64,000 bases of DNA, from NCBI GenBank assembly GCA_019118605.1, contig DWYP01000032.1:62001-126000 (forward strand). Direction: 5' to 3'. Under the pieces are notes generated by a model. It saw only the letters and a program-made list of their open reading frames with translations. It was not told where the DNA came from and did not search any database. How positions within the stretch are numbered: position 1 is the stretch's first letter; every line of letters begins with the position of its first letter. Source of the DNA: Candidatus Alistipes faecavium (GTDB taxonomy: Bacteria; Bacteroidota; Bacteroidia; Bacteroidales; Rikenellaceae). Positions 8,019 through 18,142 of the stretch are shown one piece after another. A program made the position numbers and the translations under genes.

Positions 8019-9920
8019 ATGAAACGCCTGCTCCATACGCCCGTGGCGCTGCTCCTGTGGCGCATCGTGCTGCTCTACGCGGTGCTGATGCTCTGCCGTG
8101 CGGTCTTCTGGCTCTACAACGCGGAGCTGCTCGGCACGCTCTCGTGGAGCGAGGCGGGGCCGCTGCTGGCCGGGGCGCTGAAGTTCGACACCGCGTCGAT
8201 CGTCTATGCCGACGGGCTGTTCGTCCTGCTGTCACTCGTGCCGCTGCACGTGCGCGAGCGGCGCTGGTGGCGGAACCTCTGCTTCGGATACTACGTCGCG
8301 GTCAACGCCGTGCTGGTCGTCGCCGCGAACATCGCCGACACGATCTACTTCCACTATGCGCAGAAACGCTTCACGGCCGACGAGATCTTCTTCGCCGAGA
8401 ACGACAACTCCCTGCAGCTGGCCGCGAAGTTCCTGGCCGAAAACTGGCTGCTCGCGCTCTTCGGCGCGGCGATGATCGCCCTGCTGGCATGGGGATACCG
8501 CCGGAGGGTGCGTGAGGAGAGCCTGCTCCGCCGCGGCTGGGCCTATTACGCCGGCGGGACGCTGCTGCTCGCCCTGGCCGCAGGGCTCTGCATCGCCGGG
8601 GCCCGGGGCGGCATGACACGCATGACACGGCCGATCACCCTCTCGAACGCCATGCTCTACACCTCGGACGGCATGAAGGCCAACCTGATCCTGAGCAACC
8701 CCTTCTGCATCCTGCGCACGGCCGGGAACGGCGGCGGCGTGAAGTACGTGAAGCACTTCCCGGAGGAGGAGCTCCCGCGGCACTTCTCGCCCGTGCACGC
8801 ACCCGCCGACAGCGCGGCCGTCGACCTCTCGGGGCGCAACGTCGTGGTATTCATCATGGAGAGCATGTCGGCCGAGCACTCCGCGCGGCTCTGCCCGGAG
8901 GTCTACGCCGACTGCGAGGTGAAGGGATTCACGCCCTTCCTCGACTCGCTGATGGGCCGCGGGCTGACCTTCACGCAGATGTACGCCAACGGCACGCGCT
9001 CGATCCAGGCCATGCCCTCGGTACTGGGCAGCATCCCCTCGTTCCGCACACCCTTCGTGCTGATGCCCCAGTCGCTCGGCCCGAGCCGCCAGCTCCCGGC
9101 GATCCTCGCCTCGATGGGCTATGCCACGTCGTTCTTCTGCGGCTCGGAGAGCGGCTCGATGGGATTCGGCGCCTACGCCCGCTCGGCGGGCATCGAGCGG
9201 CTCGTCAGCCGCGAGGACTACGAGGCGCGCCACGGCAGGGACGACTTCGACGGATACTGGGGCATCTGGGACGAACCCTTCCTGCAGTTCATGGGCGAGG
9301 AGCTCGCGGCGACGCCCGAGCCGTTCTTCGCCTCGCTCTTCACCCTCTCGGCGCACCATCCGTTCGTCGTGCCCGACAAATACGCCGCGACGCTCCCCGA
9401 GGGCTACACCCGGATCCACCCGGGCGTGGCCTACGACGATCAGGCCTTCCGCCGCTTCTTCGAACGATTCGGCGCCGAGGAGTGGTTCCGGCGCACGATC
9501 TTCGTCTTCGTGGCCGACCACGTGTCGTCCGAGAAGTTCGCCCCGCAGACACGCACCTACCCCGGGAACATGCACATCCTCGGATTCATGTATACGCCCG
9601 ACGGGGCCCTGCAGGGCACGGTCGGCGAGATCACGCAGCAGCTCGACATCATGCCCACGCTGCTGGGATTGCTGGGCAACCGCGAGTCCTACTTCGCCTT
9701 CGGGCGCGACATCCTCAACGAGCCGGCGCGCCCGCGCTGGTCGGTGAGCTACGACGGCGCCTTCCGCGCGCTGACCGACAGCACGACCCTGCAGCTCGAC
9801 GACGCGACGCAGCCCGTCGCGGCACAGGCGGCCGACAGCACCGCGCTGCGCTCCTTCGAGGCCCTCGTACAACAGTACTACACCCGAATCGAACGTAAAA
9901 ACTTTACCGCCGATGATTGA
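8019..9920 (+). CDS. LtaS/MdoB-like membrane sulfatase-fold transferase
   Basis: A 633-residue inner-membrane enzyme of the alkaline phosphatase/sulfatase superfamily. About five hydrophobic segments fill residues 10-195, followed by a large extracytoplasmic catalytic domain. The metal-binding VFIMESMS (Glu281), the likely Thr nucleophile in ANGTRSIQAMPS (Thr326), TLSAHHPF and FVADHVSSE are the hallmark motifs. Relatives transfer phosphoglycerol or phosphoethanolamine to glycolipids or glycans; which one applies here is unknown. Its last codons overlap the next gene by 8 bases, so the two are probably translated together. Confidence 0.85.
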   Translation: MKRLLHTPVALLLWRIVLLYAVLMLCRAVFWLYNAELLGTLSWSEAGPLLAGALKFDTASIVYADGLFVLLSLVPLHVRERRWWRNLCFGYYVAVNAVLVVAANIADTIYFHYAQKRFTADEIFFAENDNSLQLAAKFLAENWLLALFGAAMIALLAWGYRRRVREESLLRRGWAYYAGGTLLLALAAGLCIAGARGGMTRMTRPITLSNAMLYTSDGMKANLILSNPFCILRTAGNGGGVKYVKHFPEEELPRHFSPVHAPADSAAVDLSGRNVVVFIMESMSAEHSARLCPEVYADCEVKGFTPFLDSLMGRGLTFTQMYANGTRSIQAMPSVLGSIPSFRTPFVLMPQSLGPSRQLPAILASMGYATSFFCGSESGSMGFGAYARSAGIERLVSREDYEARHGRDDFDGYWGIWDEPFLQFMGEELAATPEPFFASLFTLSAHHPFVVPDKYAATLPEGYTRIHPGVAYDDQAFRRFFERFGAEEWFRRTIFVFVADHVSSEKFAPQTRTYPGNMHILGFMYTPDGALQGTVGEITQQLDIMPTLLGLLGNRESYFAFGRDILNEPARPRWSVSYDGAFRALTDSTTLQLDDATQPVAAQAADSTALRSFEALVQQYYTRIERKNFTADD

Positions 9921-11301
9921 TTTCAAACCCGTGCGGTTGGAAGACCGCGCGGCCATCGAACGCTACACGATGCCGTGGGGCATCTGCAACAACGACCTCG
10001 CGTTTGCGAACATGTACTGCTGGCAGGAGGTCTACCACACCACGTGGGCCGAGGTCGGGGGATTTCTCGTGATCCGCTTCCACATCGAGGGCGGCGAGCG
10101 CATCGGATACATGCAGCCGATCGGCCCGGGGGACTTTACGCCGATCCTCCCGCAGCTGCTCGAGGATGCCCGCGAACGGGGGCAGCGCCTGCGCCTGATC
10201 GGCCTCTCGGACGAGGCGCGCGAACAGGTGCGCAACATGCACGCCGGGACATTCGCCTTCGAGTCGAACCGCGCGCTGGAGGATTACGTCTACCGCGCCG
10301 AGGATCTCCGCAACCTCACAGGGCACCGCTACCAGCCCAAGCGCAACCACATCAACCGCTTCGTGGCCGAATACCCCGATTACCGCTACGAGGAGCTCAC
10401 GCCGGCGCACTTCGACGAATGCCTGGCCCTCGAGCGCGAATGGCGCCGCGCGCACGGCGAGGAGCGCACCTCGGAGCAGAGCGCCGAGCAGCGGGCCATG
10501 CTCCGGGCCTTCGAGCACTTCGACGAGCTGGGGCTCATGGGAGGCTGCATCTACGTCGGAGACCGCCTGGCGGCCTTTACCTACGGATCGGCGCTCAACG
10601 ACCGCACCTTCGACACACACGTCGAGAAGGCCGACACGGAGTTCGACGGGGCCTTCACGATCATCAACAAGCTCTTCGCCCAGCACCTCCCGGAGCGTTT
10701 CACGCTCATCAACCGCGAGGAGGACATGGGCATCGAGGGACTGCGGCAGTCGAAGCTCTCCTACCACCCGGCCTTCCTGCAGCACAAGTTCACGGCCATG
10801 CGCCTGCATCCCGACGAACTGGCCTGCAAGGAGCTGTGGGCGGAGGCCTTCGGCGACGAGGAGGAGTTCATCGACCGCTTCATCATCCGCTACTACTCGC
10901 GGCGCAGGGCCGTGACCGCCACCGTCGACGGGCAGCTGGCCGCGATGCTGCACCTCGTGCCGTTCGACACCTGTCTCGGGCGCACGACCTACATCTACGG
11001 CGTGGCCACGGCCCGGGCATTCCGCCGCCGCGGACTGGCCGCGGGGCTGTTGCACGAGGCGATGCAGCGGATCCGCGAGCGCGGCGACGACGCGGCGTTC
11101 CTCATCCCGACGCCCGGCGAAGAGTGGCTGAGGGAGTTCTACGCAGGATTCGGATTCGAGGGGCACGTCCCCACGCGCTTCGTCTCCGAGGACGGATTCG
11201 ACTTCGGAACGGGCCGCACGGAGGATGACCTTTCGATGGTCTGGCGGCGCGACGCCTCGGCGCCGCTGCCCGACACGCTGACGGCCACGCACCGCAAATA
11301 G
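9913..11301 (+). CDS. DUF2156 (MprF C-domain-like) fused to a GNAT acetyltransferase
   Basis: A two-domain protein of 462 residues. Residues 1 to about 295 resemble DUF2156, the GNAT-fold domain found at the C-terminus of lysyl-phosphatidylglycerol synthases (FANMYCWQEVY, RNHINRF, GLMGGCIYVGDRLAAFTYGS, INREEDMGIEGLRQSKLSYHP). Residues about 300-430 are a second GNAT domain with the acetyl-CoA loop region VATARAFRRRGLAAGLLHEAM. There are no membrane segments. The 8-base overlap with the sulfatase-fold gene suggests linked function, perhaps acylation or aminoacylation of an envelope lipid, but the substrate is unknown. It ends the plus-strand run before a bidirectional terminator. Confidence 0.8.
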   Translation: MIDFKPVRLEDRAAIERYTMPWGICNNDLAFANMYCWQEVYHTTWAEVGGFLVIRFHIEGGERIGYMQPIGPGDFTPILPQLLEDARERGQRLRLIGLSDEAREQVRNMHAGTFAFESNRALEDYVYRAEDLRNLTGHRYQPKRNHINRFVAEYPDYRYEELTPAHFDECLALEREWRRAHGEERTSEQSAEQRAMLRAFEHFDELGLMGGCIYVGDRLAAFTYGSALNDRTFDTHVEKADTEFDGAFTIINKLFAQHLPERFTLINREEDMGIEGLRQSKLSYHPAFLQHKFTAMRLHPDELACKELWAEAFGDEEEFIDRFIIRYYSRRRAVTATVDGQLAAMLHLVPFDTCLGRTTYIYGVATARAFRRRGLAAGLLHEAMQRIRERGDDAAFLIPTPGEEWLREFYAGFGFEGHVPTRFVSEDGFDFGTGRTEDDLSMVWRRDASAPLPDTLTATHRK

Positions 11302-11368
11302 CGACCCCGGCCCGCGGCAGCCCCGAAACCAGCCCCCGACACGGGCAAACACCCCGGACAGAGATGCA

Positions 11369-11403
11369 GGAGCCCGGAACCTTGCTATAAGGTTCCGGGC
11401 TCC
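11369..11403. terminator. bidirectional intrinsic terminator
   Basis: A perfect 15-bp inverted repeat (11369-11383 with 11389-11403) around a 5-nt loop, lying between the convergent 9913-11301 and folD genes. The T-runs after the stem are short on both sides, so termination may depend mostly on the GC-rich stem. Confidence 0.75.
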
Positions 11404-11432
11404 TTCGATAACAAACTCCTTCCGGCTCCGGG

Positions 11433-12278
11433 TCAGCGGCTGCGCAGGAAGCACTCGATCGTGTTCTCCATCAGGCAGCAGATCGTCATCGGCCCGACGC
11501 CTCCCGGCACCGGCGTGATGACCGAAGCCTTCGGCTCGATGGCCGCGAAGTCGACGTCGCCGCACAGCTTGCCCGTCTCGGGATTGCGGTTCACGCCCAC
11601 GTCGATCACCACCGCACCCTCGGAAACCATGTCGGCCGTAATGAACTTCGGACGCCCGATGGCCACCACCAGGATCTCCGCCCCGCGCGTCACCTCCGCG
11701 AGGTTGCGCGTGCGGCTGTGGGCCATCGTCACCGTGGCGTTCTCGTCCAGGAGCAGCTTCGAGACCGGCAGTCCCACGATGTTGCTGCGCCCGATGACCA
11801 CGGCGCGCTTGCCCGAGATCTCCACCCCGGCGGCCTTCAGCATCTTGATGATTCCCTTCGGCGTGCAGGGCAGCGTGCAGGGCTGCTTCTGCCACAGCGC
11901 CGCAACGTTCAGAGGGTGGAATCCGTCCACGTCCTTCGACTTGTCGATTGCCGCGATCACCTTGTCCTCGTCGATGTGTTTCGGGAGCGGCAGCTGCACG
12001 AGGATGCCGTCGACCTCCGGATCGGCGTTCAGCGAGGCGATGATCTCCAGCAACTCCGCCTCGGAGATCGTCTCCGGCTTGCGGATCGTCGTATTGCGGA
12101 TCCCCACCTCGGCCGAGGCCTTCGCCTTGCCCGTCACATAGCTCACGCTGCCCGGGTCCTCACCCACAAGGATGACGACCAGATGGGGCACACGTCCGTA
12201 TTTCGCCGGGAAGGTCTTCACCTGCTCGGCCATTTCGGCCTTCAGTCGTGCCGAAAGTTCTTTTCCGCTGATAATCAT
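11433..12278 (-). CDS. folD: bifunctional methylenetetrahydrofolate dehydrogenase/cyclohydrolase
   Basis: Interconverts 5,10-methylene-, 5,10-methenyl- and 10-formyl-tetrahydrofolate; 10-formyl-THF is the one-carbon donor for PurN and PurH. At 281 residues it is standard. It shows VGEDPGSVSYVTGKAKA with the catalytic Lys, VDGILVQLPLPKHI, KDVDGFHPLNV, the NADP-binding VIGRSNIVGLPVSKLL, and the C-terminal TPVPGGVGPMT. It is the last gene of the purine operon, 11 bases after purD, so folate supply is co-expressed with the formyltransferases that need it. Confidence 0.95.
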   Translation of the reverse strand: MIISGKELSARLKAEMAEQVKTFPAKYGRVPHLVVILVGEDPGSVSYVTGKAKASAEVGIRNTTIRKPETISEAELLEIIASLNADPEVDGILVQLPLPKHIDEDKVIAAIDKSKDVDGFHPLNVAALWQKQPCTLPCTPKGIIKMLKAAGVEISGKRAVVIGRSNIVGLPVSKLLLDENATVTMAHSRTRNLAEVTRGAEILVVAIGRPKFITADMVSEGAVVIDVGVNRNPETGKLCGDVDFAAIEPKASVITPVPGGVGPMTICCLMENTIECFLRSR

Positions 12279-12289
12279 ATCGTTTTTCG

Positions 12290-13537
12290 TTATTTATCCA
12301 AAGCCCAGTGTCCGATGTCGGTGCGGTGGAAGAGGTTGTCGCACTCGATGCGCGCCACGTCGCGCAGCGCCGCCTCGCGCGCTTCGGCCAACGTCGCACC
12401 CCGCCCCACGACGAACAGCACACGGCCTCCGGCCGTCAGGATGCGGTCACCGTCGGCCTTCGTGCCCATGTGGTAGACCGTACCCTCCACGCGGTCGAGA
12501 CCCTTGATCTCGTGGCCCTTCCCGTAGCTTCCCGGGTAGCCCTTCGAGGCCAGCACGATGCCCAGCGCCGGGCGGTCGTCCCATTCCAGGCGTGCATCGC
12601 CTCCGTCGGCCACGGCGCAGAAGATCTCCGCGATGTCGCTCTTCAGGCGCGGCAGCACCACCTCCGTCTCGGGATCCCCGAAGCGGGCGTTGAACTCGAT
12701 GACCTTGATCCCTTCGGGGGTCTTCATCAGGCCTCCGTAGAGCACCCCTTCGAAGGGGCAGCCCTCGGCGACCATCGCCTCGGCCGTCGGGCGCATGATC
12801 CGCTCCACGGCGAAGCGCTCGTCCTCCGCGGTGATGAACGGCAGCGGCGAATAGGCGCCCATGCCGCCCGTGTTGGGGCCCTTGTCACCGTCGAAAGCCC
12901 GCTTGTGATCCTGCGAGAGCACCATGGGCCACACACGGCTCCCCGAGACGAAGCACAGGAGCGAAAACTCCGGGCCGGTGAGGAAATCCTCGACCACGAC
13001 CTTGCCCTCGCCGAACTTGTCGTCGAGCAGCATGTCGCGCAGCGCCCGGTCGGCCTCCTCCATCGTCTGGGCGATCACGACGCCCTTGCCGGCGGCCAGT
13101 CCGTCGTATTTCAGCACCGCAGGGAAGGGGCGCGCCGCGACGTAGTCCCGCGCCGCCTTGTAGTCGGTGAACGACCGGTAGGCGGCCGTCGGAATGCCGT
13201 AGCGGGCCATCAGATTCTTGGCAAACTCCTTCGACGATTCGATGCGCGCCGCGGCCTTCGTGGGGCCGAAGATCCGCAGTCCTGCCGCCTTGAAGCAGTC
13301 GACGATGCCCGCGGCCAGCGCCGCCTCGGGGCCCACGACCGTCAGGGCGACACCCCGCTCGCGGGCAAGATCGCGCAGCCGCTCGACCTCCGTCTCGCGG
13401 ATCGGCACGCACTCGGCCTGCCGCGCGATGCCCGCATTCCCGGGCGCACAAATGATCTTTTCAACCTGCGGCGAACGCGCGAGGGCGTCGACAATGGCGT
13501 GCTCGCGTCCGCCGGAACCGATAACCAGTACGTTCAT
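12290..13537 (-). CDS. purD: phosphoribosylamine-glycine ligase (GARS)
   Basis: Second step of purine synthesis: phosphoribosylamine + glycine + ATP to GAR. At 415 residues it is near the family norm. It opens with VLVIGSGGREHAI, followed by an ATP-grasp domain with AVLKYDGLAAGKGV, VVVEDFLTGPEFSLLCF and KGPNTGGMGAYSP, and by EFNARFGDPETEVVLPRL, which holds the magnesium ligands. It sits 25 bases after purH and 11 before folD, inside the purine operon. Confidence 0.95.
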   Translation of the reverse strand: MNVLVIGSGGREHAIVDALARSPQVEKIICAPGNAGIARQAECVPIRETEVERLRDLARERGVALTVVGPEAALAAGIVDCFKAAGLRIFGPTKAAARIESSKEFAKNLMARYGIPTAAYRSFTDYKAARDYVAARPFPAVLKYDGLAAGKGVVIAQTMEEADRALRDMLLDDKFGEGKVVVEDFLTGPEFSLLCFVSGSRVWPMVLSQDHKRAFDGDKGPNTGGMGAYSPLPFITAEDERFAVERIMRPTAEAMVAEGCPFEGVLYGGLMKTPEGIKVIEFNARFGDPETEVVLPRLKSDIAEIFCAVADGGDARLEWDDRPALGIVLASKGYPGSYGKGHEIKGLDRVEGTVYHMGTKADGDRILTAGGRVLFVVGRGATLAEAREAALRDVARIECDNLFHRTDIGHWALDK

Positions 13538-13562
13538 ATGTTGTTGTCCCGTTTTAGGTGAA

Positions 13563-15092
13563 TCAGTGTTTGAAGTGGCGTTCGCCGGTGAAGCACATGG
13601 CGATGCCCATCTCGTCGGCCTTGCGGATCGAATCCTCGTCGCGCACCGAGCCGCCCGGCTGCACGATCGCCGTCACGCCGTATTCGGCGGCCAGCGTCAC
13701 GCAGTCGTCGAAGGGGAAGAATCCGTCCGACGCCAGGACGATGCCCTCCGTCTCACCGGCCGCACGGGCCTGCTTGAGGGCGATTTCGGCCGAGCCGATG
13801 CGGTTCATCTGACCCGCGCCGACACCCAGCGTCCGGCCGTTCTTCACCGCCACGATGGCATTCGACTTCACGTGCTTGACAATGTGCCACCCGAAGTTCA
13901 GGTCGTCCATCTGCTCCGCCGCGGGCCGCGCCTTCGTTACGCACATCTCCGAAGTCACCTCCTTCGTCGCGGTGTCGAGATCCTGCACCAGCAGTCCGCC
14001 GTTGACGCTCACGTACTGCTTCGCATCCACGGCCCCCTGCGACATGTCGACCTCCAGCAGACGGAGGTTCTTCTTCGTGCACAGCACCTCGAGGGCCCCC
14101 TCGTCGAACTTCGGGGCCATGATGATCTCCAGGAAGATGGGCTTCATCAGCTCCGCGGCCTCACGCGTGAGCGTGCGGTTCGTGGCCACGATGCCGCCGA
14201 AGATCGAGACCTTGTCGGCCTCGTAGGCCTTCGTCCACGCCTCCACGACGTCCTTGCCCACGGCCGCACCGCAGGGATTCATGTGCTTGAGGCCCACGCA
14301 GAACGGCTGGTCGAACTCCCGCACGATGCACAGCGCGGCATTGGCGTCCTGGATGTTGTTGTACGACAGCTCCTTGCCGTGCAGCTGCCGCGCAAAGGCC
14401 AGCGAATAGGGCACTGCATGCTCCTCGCGGTAGAACTTCGCACCCTGGTGCGGGTTCTCGCCGTAGCGCAGCGACTGCACGAGGTCGAACTCCAGGAAGA
14501 GCTTCTCGTTCAGGCCCGCCTGCGCCCGCATGTATGCGGCGATCATCGCGTCGTACTCGGCCGTGTGGGTATAGGCCTTGGCCGAGAGCTTCAGGCGCGT
14601 GGCCTTCTCGGTATTCCCCCCGGCACGGATCTCGTCGAGCACCTGCGCATAGTCCGCAGGGTCGCACACCACCGTCACATCGGCCCAGTTCTTCGCCGCC
14701 GAGCGCAGCATCGAAGGCCCGCCGATGTCGATGTTCTCGATGGCATCCTCCATCCGCACGTCGGGCTTCGAAATCGTCTCCCGGAACGGGTAGAGGTTCA
14801 CGCAAACCATGTCGATGAACTCGATGCCGTTCTCCTTCAGCGCCTGAAGGTGCGAAGGATCGTCGCGGCGCGCCAGCAGTCCGCCGTGCACCTTCGGGTG
14901 AAGGGTCTTCACGCGTCCGTCGCAGATCTCCGGGAAGCCCGTCACGTCGCTGATGTTGATCACCTCGACGCCGCTCTCCCGCAGCAGTTTCATCGTGCCG
15001 CCCGTGGCGATCACCTCCCAGCCCAGGGACCGCAGCCCCTTGGCGAAATCCACGACGCCCGTCTTGTCGCTTACGCTAATCAATGCTCGCAT
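13563..15092 (-). CDS. purH: bifunctional AICAR transformylase/IMP cyclohydrolase
   Basis: Performs the last two steps to IMP: formylation of AICAR from 10-formyl-THF, then ring closure. The 509 residues divide into an N-terminal MGS-like cyclohydrolase (about 1-185; [31 protein letters not shown]) and a C-terminal transformylase (KHMNPCGAAVG with the catalytic Lys-His, ASDGFFPFDD, ending FTGERHFKH). Its start overlaps the purN stop by 13 bases, which favours coupled translation. Confidence 0.96.
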   Translation of the reverse strand: MRALISVSDKTGVVDFAKGLRSLGWEVIATGGTMKLLRESGVEVINISDVTGFPEICDGRVKTLHPKVHGGLLARRDDPSHLQALKENGIEFIDMVCVNLYPFRETISKPDVRMEDAIENIDIGGPSMLRSAAKNWADVTVVCDPADYAQVLDEIRAGGNTEKATRLKLSAKAYTHTAEYDAMIAAYMRAQAGLNEKLFLEFDLVQSLRYGENPHQGAKFYREEHAVPYSLAFARQLHGKELSYNNIQDANAALCIVREFDQPFCVGLKHMNPCGAAVGKDVVEAWTKAYEADKVSIFGGIVATNRTLTREAAELMKPIFLEIIMAPKFDEGALEVLCTKKNLRLLEVDMSQGAVDAKQYVSVNGGLLVQDLDTATKEVTSEMCVTKARPAAEQMDDLNFGWHIVKHVKSNAIVAVKNGRTLGVGAGQMNRIGSAEIALKQARAAGETEGIVLASDGFFPFDDCVTLAAEYGVTAIVQPGGSVRDEDSIRKADEMGIAMCFTGERHFKH

Positions 15093-15682
15093 ATCTCTTT
15101 TTCTTTTAACAGTTTACCGATTGTTTCCACATAAAGCGGGTATTCCACCGCATGAATTCTCGACTCCAGCTCCGCCACGTCGCGGCCTTCGTAGGCAAAG
15201 GCCCGCTGGGCGATGATCCGCCCGCCGTCGAGCTCGGCGTCGACGTAGTGGATCGTCACGCCGAAGACCTTGACGCCGTATTCGAAGGCCTGTTCGATGG
15301 CGTGCGCCCCGCGGAAGGCCGGCAGCAGCGAGGGATGGATGTTGATGATCCGCCCGCCGTAGGCCCCGAGCAGCACGTCGCCCGCGATGCGCATGTATCC
15401 GGCCATGCAGACCAGCTCGACGCCCGCGGCATCCAGCCGCGCGACGATCTCCCGCTCGTAGTCGGCCTTCGAGGCGTACTCCTTCGGCGAGAAGGCGAAC
15501 GTCGCAACACCGTGCCGTGCGGCCCGCTCGACAACATATGCCGAGGGTTTGTCGCAAACCATCAGCACCACCTCGGCCGGCAACTCGCCCCGCTCGCAGG
15601 CCGTCACGATGGCCTCGAAGTTCGTGCCGCTGCCGCTGGCGAAGACCGCCAGACGGTGAAGAGGCTTAGCGGATGACGACAT
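15080..15682 (-). CDS. purN: phosphoribosylglycinamide formyltransferase
   Basis: Formylates GAR with 10-formyl-THF (step 3). The 200-residue product shows [12 protein letters not shown] (phosphate-binding), VCMAGYMRI, the catalytic [15 protein letters not shown] and [15 protein letters not shown] with its Asp. A GTG at 15700 would add six residues, but the ATG at 15682 gives the usual family N-terminus. The start overlaps purM by 17 bases and the end overlaps purH by 13, so the three are tightly coupled. Confidence 0.94.
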   Translation of the reverse strand: MSSSAKPLHRLAVFASGSGTNFEAIVTACERGELPAEVVLMVCDKPSAYVVERAARHGVATFAFSPKEYASKADYEREIVARLDAAGVELVCMAGYMRIAGDVLLGAYGGRIINIHPSLLPAFRGAHAIEQAFEYGVKVFGVTIHYVDAELDGGRIIAQRAFAYEGRDVAELESRIHAVEYPLYVETIGKLLKEKEICEH

Positions 15683-16691
15683 GGCCCGAGTCGGTGACAC
15701 GTCCGATGACCGAGGCGCGCTCGCCCTGCGCCGTGAGAATCGAGACGGCCTTCTCCGCCTCCGAAGCGTCGAGGGCGATGACCATGCCGATGCCCATGTT
15801 GAAGATGTTGAACATCTCGCGGTGCGCGACCTGTCCGTACTTCTCCAGGAAGCGGAACACCGGAAGGATCTCCCACGAGCCCTCCTCGATCTCCAGGCCC
15901 TGGCCTTCGTGCAGGATCCGCGGGATGTTCTCGTCGAAGCCGCCGCCCGTGATGTGGCTGATGCCGTGGACGTCGCACTGACGGATCACCTCGAGCACCT
16001 GCTTCACGTAGATCTTCGTCGGCGTGAGAAGCACCTCGCCCAGCAGCTTGTTCGACAGCTCCGGGTAGCTCTTCTGAAGATCGAAATAGTTGTCGGCGAC
16101 GATCTTGCGCACAAGGCTGAAGCCGTTCGAGTGCACACCGCTCGAAGCGATGCCCACCAGCACGTCGCCCGTGCGGACCTTCGAACCGTCGATGAGCTTC
16201 GACTTCTCGACGACGCCCACCGTGAAGCCCGCGATGTCGTACTCCCCGGCGGCGTACATGCCCGGCATCTCGGCAGTCTCCCCGCCCACGAGCGCGCAGC
16301 CCGCCTGACGGCACCCTTCGGCCACGCCCGCAACGATGGCCTCGATCTTTGCGGGTTCGTTGTGGCCCACGGCCACGTAGTCGAGGAACAACAGCGGCTC
16401 GGCGCCCTGCGCCAGCACGTCGTTGACGCACATGGCAACGGCATCGATGCCGATCGTGTCGTGCTTGTCCATCTGGAACGCCAGCTTGAGCTTCGTGCCC
16501 ACGCCGTCGGTGCCGCTCACCAGCACCGGCTCCTTCACCTGAAGGGCCGAGAGATCGAACATCCCTCCGAATGCCCCGATGTTGCCCATCACACCCGCAC
16601 GGGCCGTCGAAGCCACGTGTTTCTTGATGCGCCGCACCACTTCGTAACCGGCCTCGAGGTTCACGCCGGCCTTTTCATAACTTTGAGCCAT
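15666..16691 (-). CDS. purM: phosphoribosylformylglycinamidine cyclo-ligase (AIRS)
   Basis: Closes the imidazole ring: FGAM + ATP to AIR (step 5). The 341 residues match the family. [14 protein letters not shown] is the nucleotide-binding loop. [30 protein letters not shown] and [13 protein letters not shown] are family signatures. It lies 28 bases after purF and overlaps purN. No unusual feature was seen. Confidence 0.96.
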   Translation of the reverse strand: MAQSYEKAGVNLEAGYEVVRRIKKHVASTARAGVMGNIGAFGGMFDLSALQVKEPVLVSGTDGVGTKLKLAFQMDKHDTIGIDAVAMCVNDVLAQGAEPLLFLDYVAVGHNEPAKIEAIVAGVAEGCRQAGCALVGGETAEMPGMYAAGEYDIAGFTVGVVEKSKLIDGSKVRTGDVLVGIASSGVHSNGFSLVRKIVADNYFDLQKSYPELSNKLLGEVLLTPTKIYVKQVLEVIRQCDVHGISHITGGGFDENIPRILHEGQGLEIEEGSWEILPVFRFLEKYGQVAHREMFNIFNMGIGMVIALDASEAEKAVSILTAQGERASVIGRVTDSGHVVIR

Positions 16692-16719
16692 AGCTATATG
16701 GTTTTATAGGATTTCCGTA

Positions 16720-18135
16720 TTATTTGCCGTCCTTGTTGGCATCCTCCACCGACTGGTACAGCGTCGTGGGATACCGACCCGTGAAGCAGGCCATGCACAG
16801 TTCGCTGCGGTTCCCCGCACGGAGCAGCGAGTCCGAGGAGAGGAAGGCCAGCGAATCGGCGCCGATCTCCTGACGAACCCCCTCGACGTTCTTGCGCGCC
16901 GAGATCAGCTCGTCGTAGGTCGACGTGTCGACTCCGTAGAAGCAGGGACCGATCATCGGGGGGCTCGCGATGCGCACGTGCACCTCCGTGGCCCCGGCCT
17001 CCTTGAGCATCGTGACGATCCGCCGCGAGGTCGTGCCCCGCACGATCGAGTCGTCGACAAGCACCACGCGCTTGCCCCGCACGATCGAACGCACGGCCGA
17101 GAGCTTCATCCGCACGCCCTTCTCGCGCAGTGCCTGCGTAGGCTGGATGAACGTGCGCCCGATGTATTTGTTTTTGATAAGCCCCATCTCGTAGGGAAGG
17201 CCGCTCTCTTCGGCATAACCCATCGCGGCGCTCAGGCTCGAGTCGGGAACGCCCACCACGATATCGGCATCGGCAGGAGCCTCCTTGCAGAGCAGGCGCC
17301 CCGACTCCTTGCGGTAGGCGTGGACGTTGCAGCCCTCGATGTCGCTGTCCGGACGTGCGAAGTAGATGTACTCCATCGAGCACATCTCGTGACGCTTGTA
17401 CTTCGAATAGTCGCTGCTGCGGAGGCCCCGTTTGTCGATCGTGACGATCTCGCCCGGCTCCACGTCGCGCACGAACTCCGCGCCCAGCACGTCGAAGGCG
17501 CACGTCTCGCTCGACACCACGTATCCGTCGCCGAGGCGCCCGATCGACAGCGGACGGAGTCCGTACTTGTCGCGGCACGCATAGATCCGGTTCGCCGTCA
17601 TGATTAGAAACGCAAAGGCCCCTTCGAGCATGTTCAGCGCGTCGATGATCGCATAGATCCGCGGACGGTCGTGCAGCCGCGACTCCTTCTTGATCAGGTG
17701 TGCCAGGATCTCGCTGTCGGAGGTCGATTGGAAAAGGCTGCCCCGGTTCTCGAGGTACTCGCGCAGCAGCGCCGAATTGACGATGTTGCCGTTGTGCGCC
17801 ATGGCGAAATCTCCCGTATTGTGGCGGAACAGGAACGGCTGGATGTTCTCCACGCCCCCGCCTCCGGCCGTCGTATAGCGCACGTGCCCGATGGCCATCG
17901 AGCCCTTCAGCGTCGCGAGCTTCTCCTCGTTGAAAACTTCGGTCACAAGACCTCCCCCCTTGATGCGGCGGAACGTGCCCCGATCGTCCACGGTGACGAT
18001 ACCGGCCCCCTCCTGCCCGCGGTGCTGCAGGGCATGCAGCCCGTAATAGGTGAGCGACGCGGCATCGGGCACCCCGTAGATGCCGAACACCCCGCACTCC
18101 TCATGCAACTCTCGGTCGAATATCACTTTCTCCAT
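16720..18135 (-). CDS. purF: amidophosphoribosyltransferase
   Basis: Commits PRPP to purine synthesis: PRPP + glutamine to phosphoribosylamine. The 471-residue product has a short propeptide (13 residues) before the glutaminase Cys14 (ECGVFGIYG), then ALQHRGQEGAGI, MAHNGNIVN and the PRPP loop VVLVDDSIVRGTT. Cysteines in IEGCNVH, IGPCFYG and ELCMACF fit the B. subtilis-type enzyme, which has a cleaved propeptide and an oxygen-sensitive 4Fe-4S cluster, rather than the E. coli type. It lies 7 bases after purC. Confidence 0.95.
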   Translation of the reverse strand: MEKVIFDRELHEECGVFGIYGVPDAASLTYYGLHALQHRGQEGAGIVTVDDRGTFRRIKGGGLVTEVFNEEKLATLKGSMAIGHVRYTTAGGGGVENIQPFLFRHNTGDFAMAHNGNIVNSALLREYLENRGSLFQSTSDSEILAHLIKKESRLHDRPRIYAIIDALNMLEGAFAFLIMTANRIYACRDKYGLRPLSIGRLGDGYVVSSETCAFDVLGAEFVRDVEPGEIVTIDKRGLRSSDYSKYKRHEMCSMEYIYFARPDSDIEGCNVHAYRKESGRLLCKEAPADADIVVGVPDSSLSAAMGYAEESGLPYEMGLIKNKYIGRTFIQPTQALREKGVRMKLSAVRSIVRGKRVVLVDDSIVRGTTSRRIVTMLKEAGATEVHVRIASPPMIGPCFYGVDTSTYDELISARKNVEGVRQEIGADSLAFLSSDSLLRAGNRSELCMACFTGRYPTTLYQSVEDANKDGK

Positions 18136-18142
18136 CTTATAC

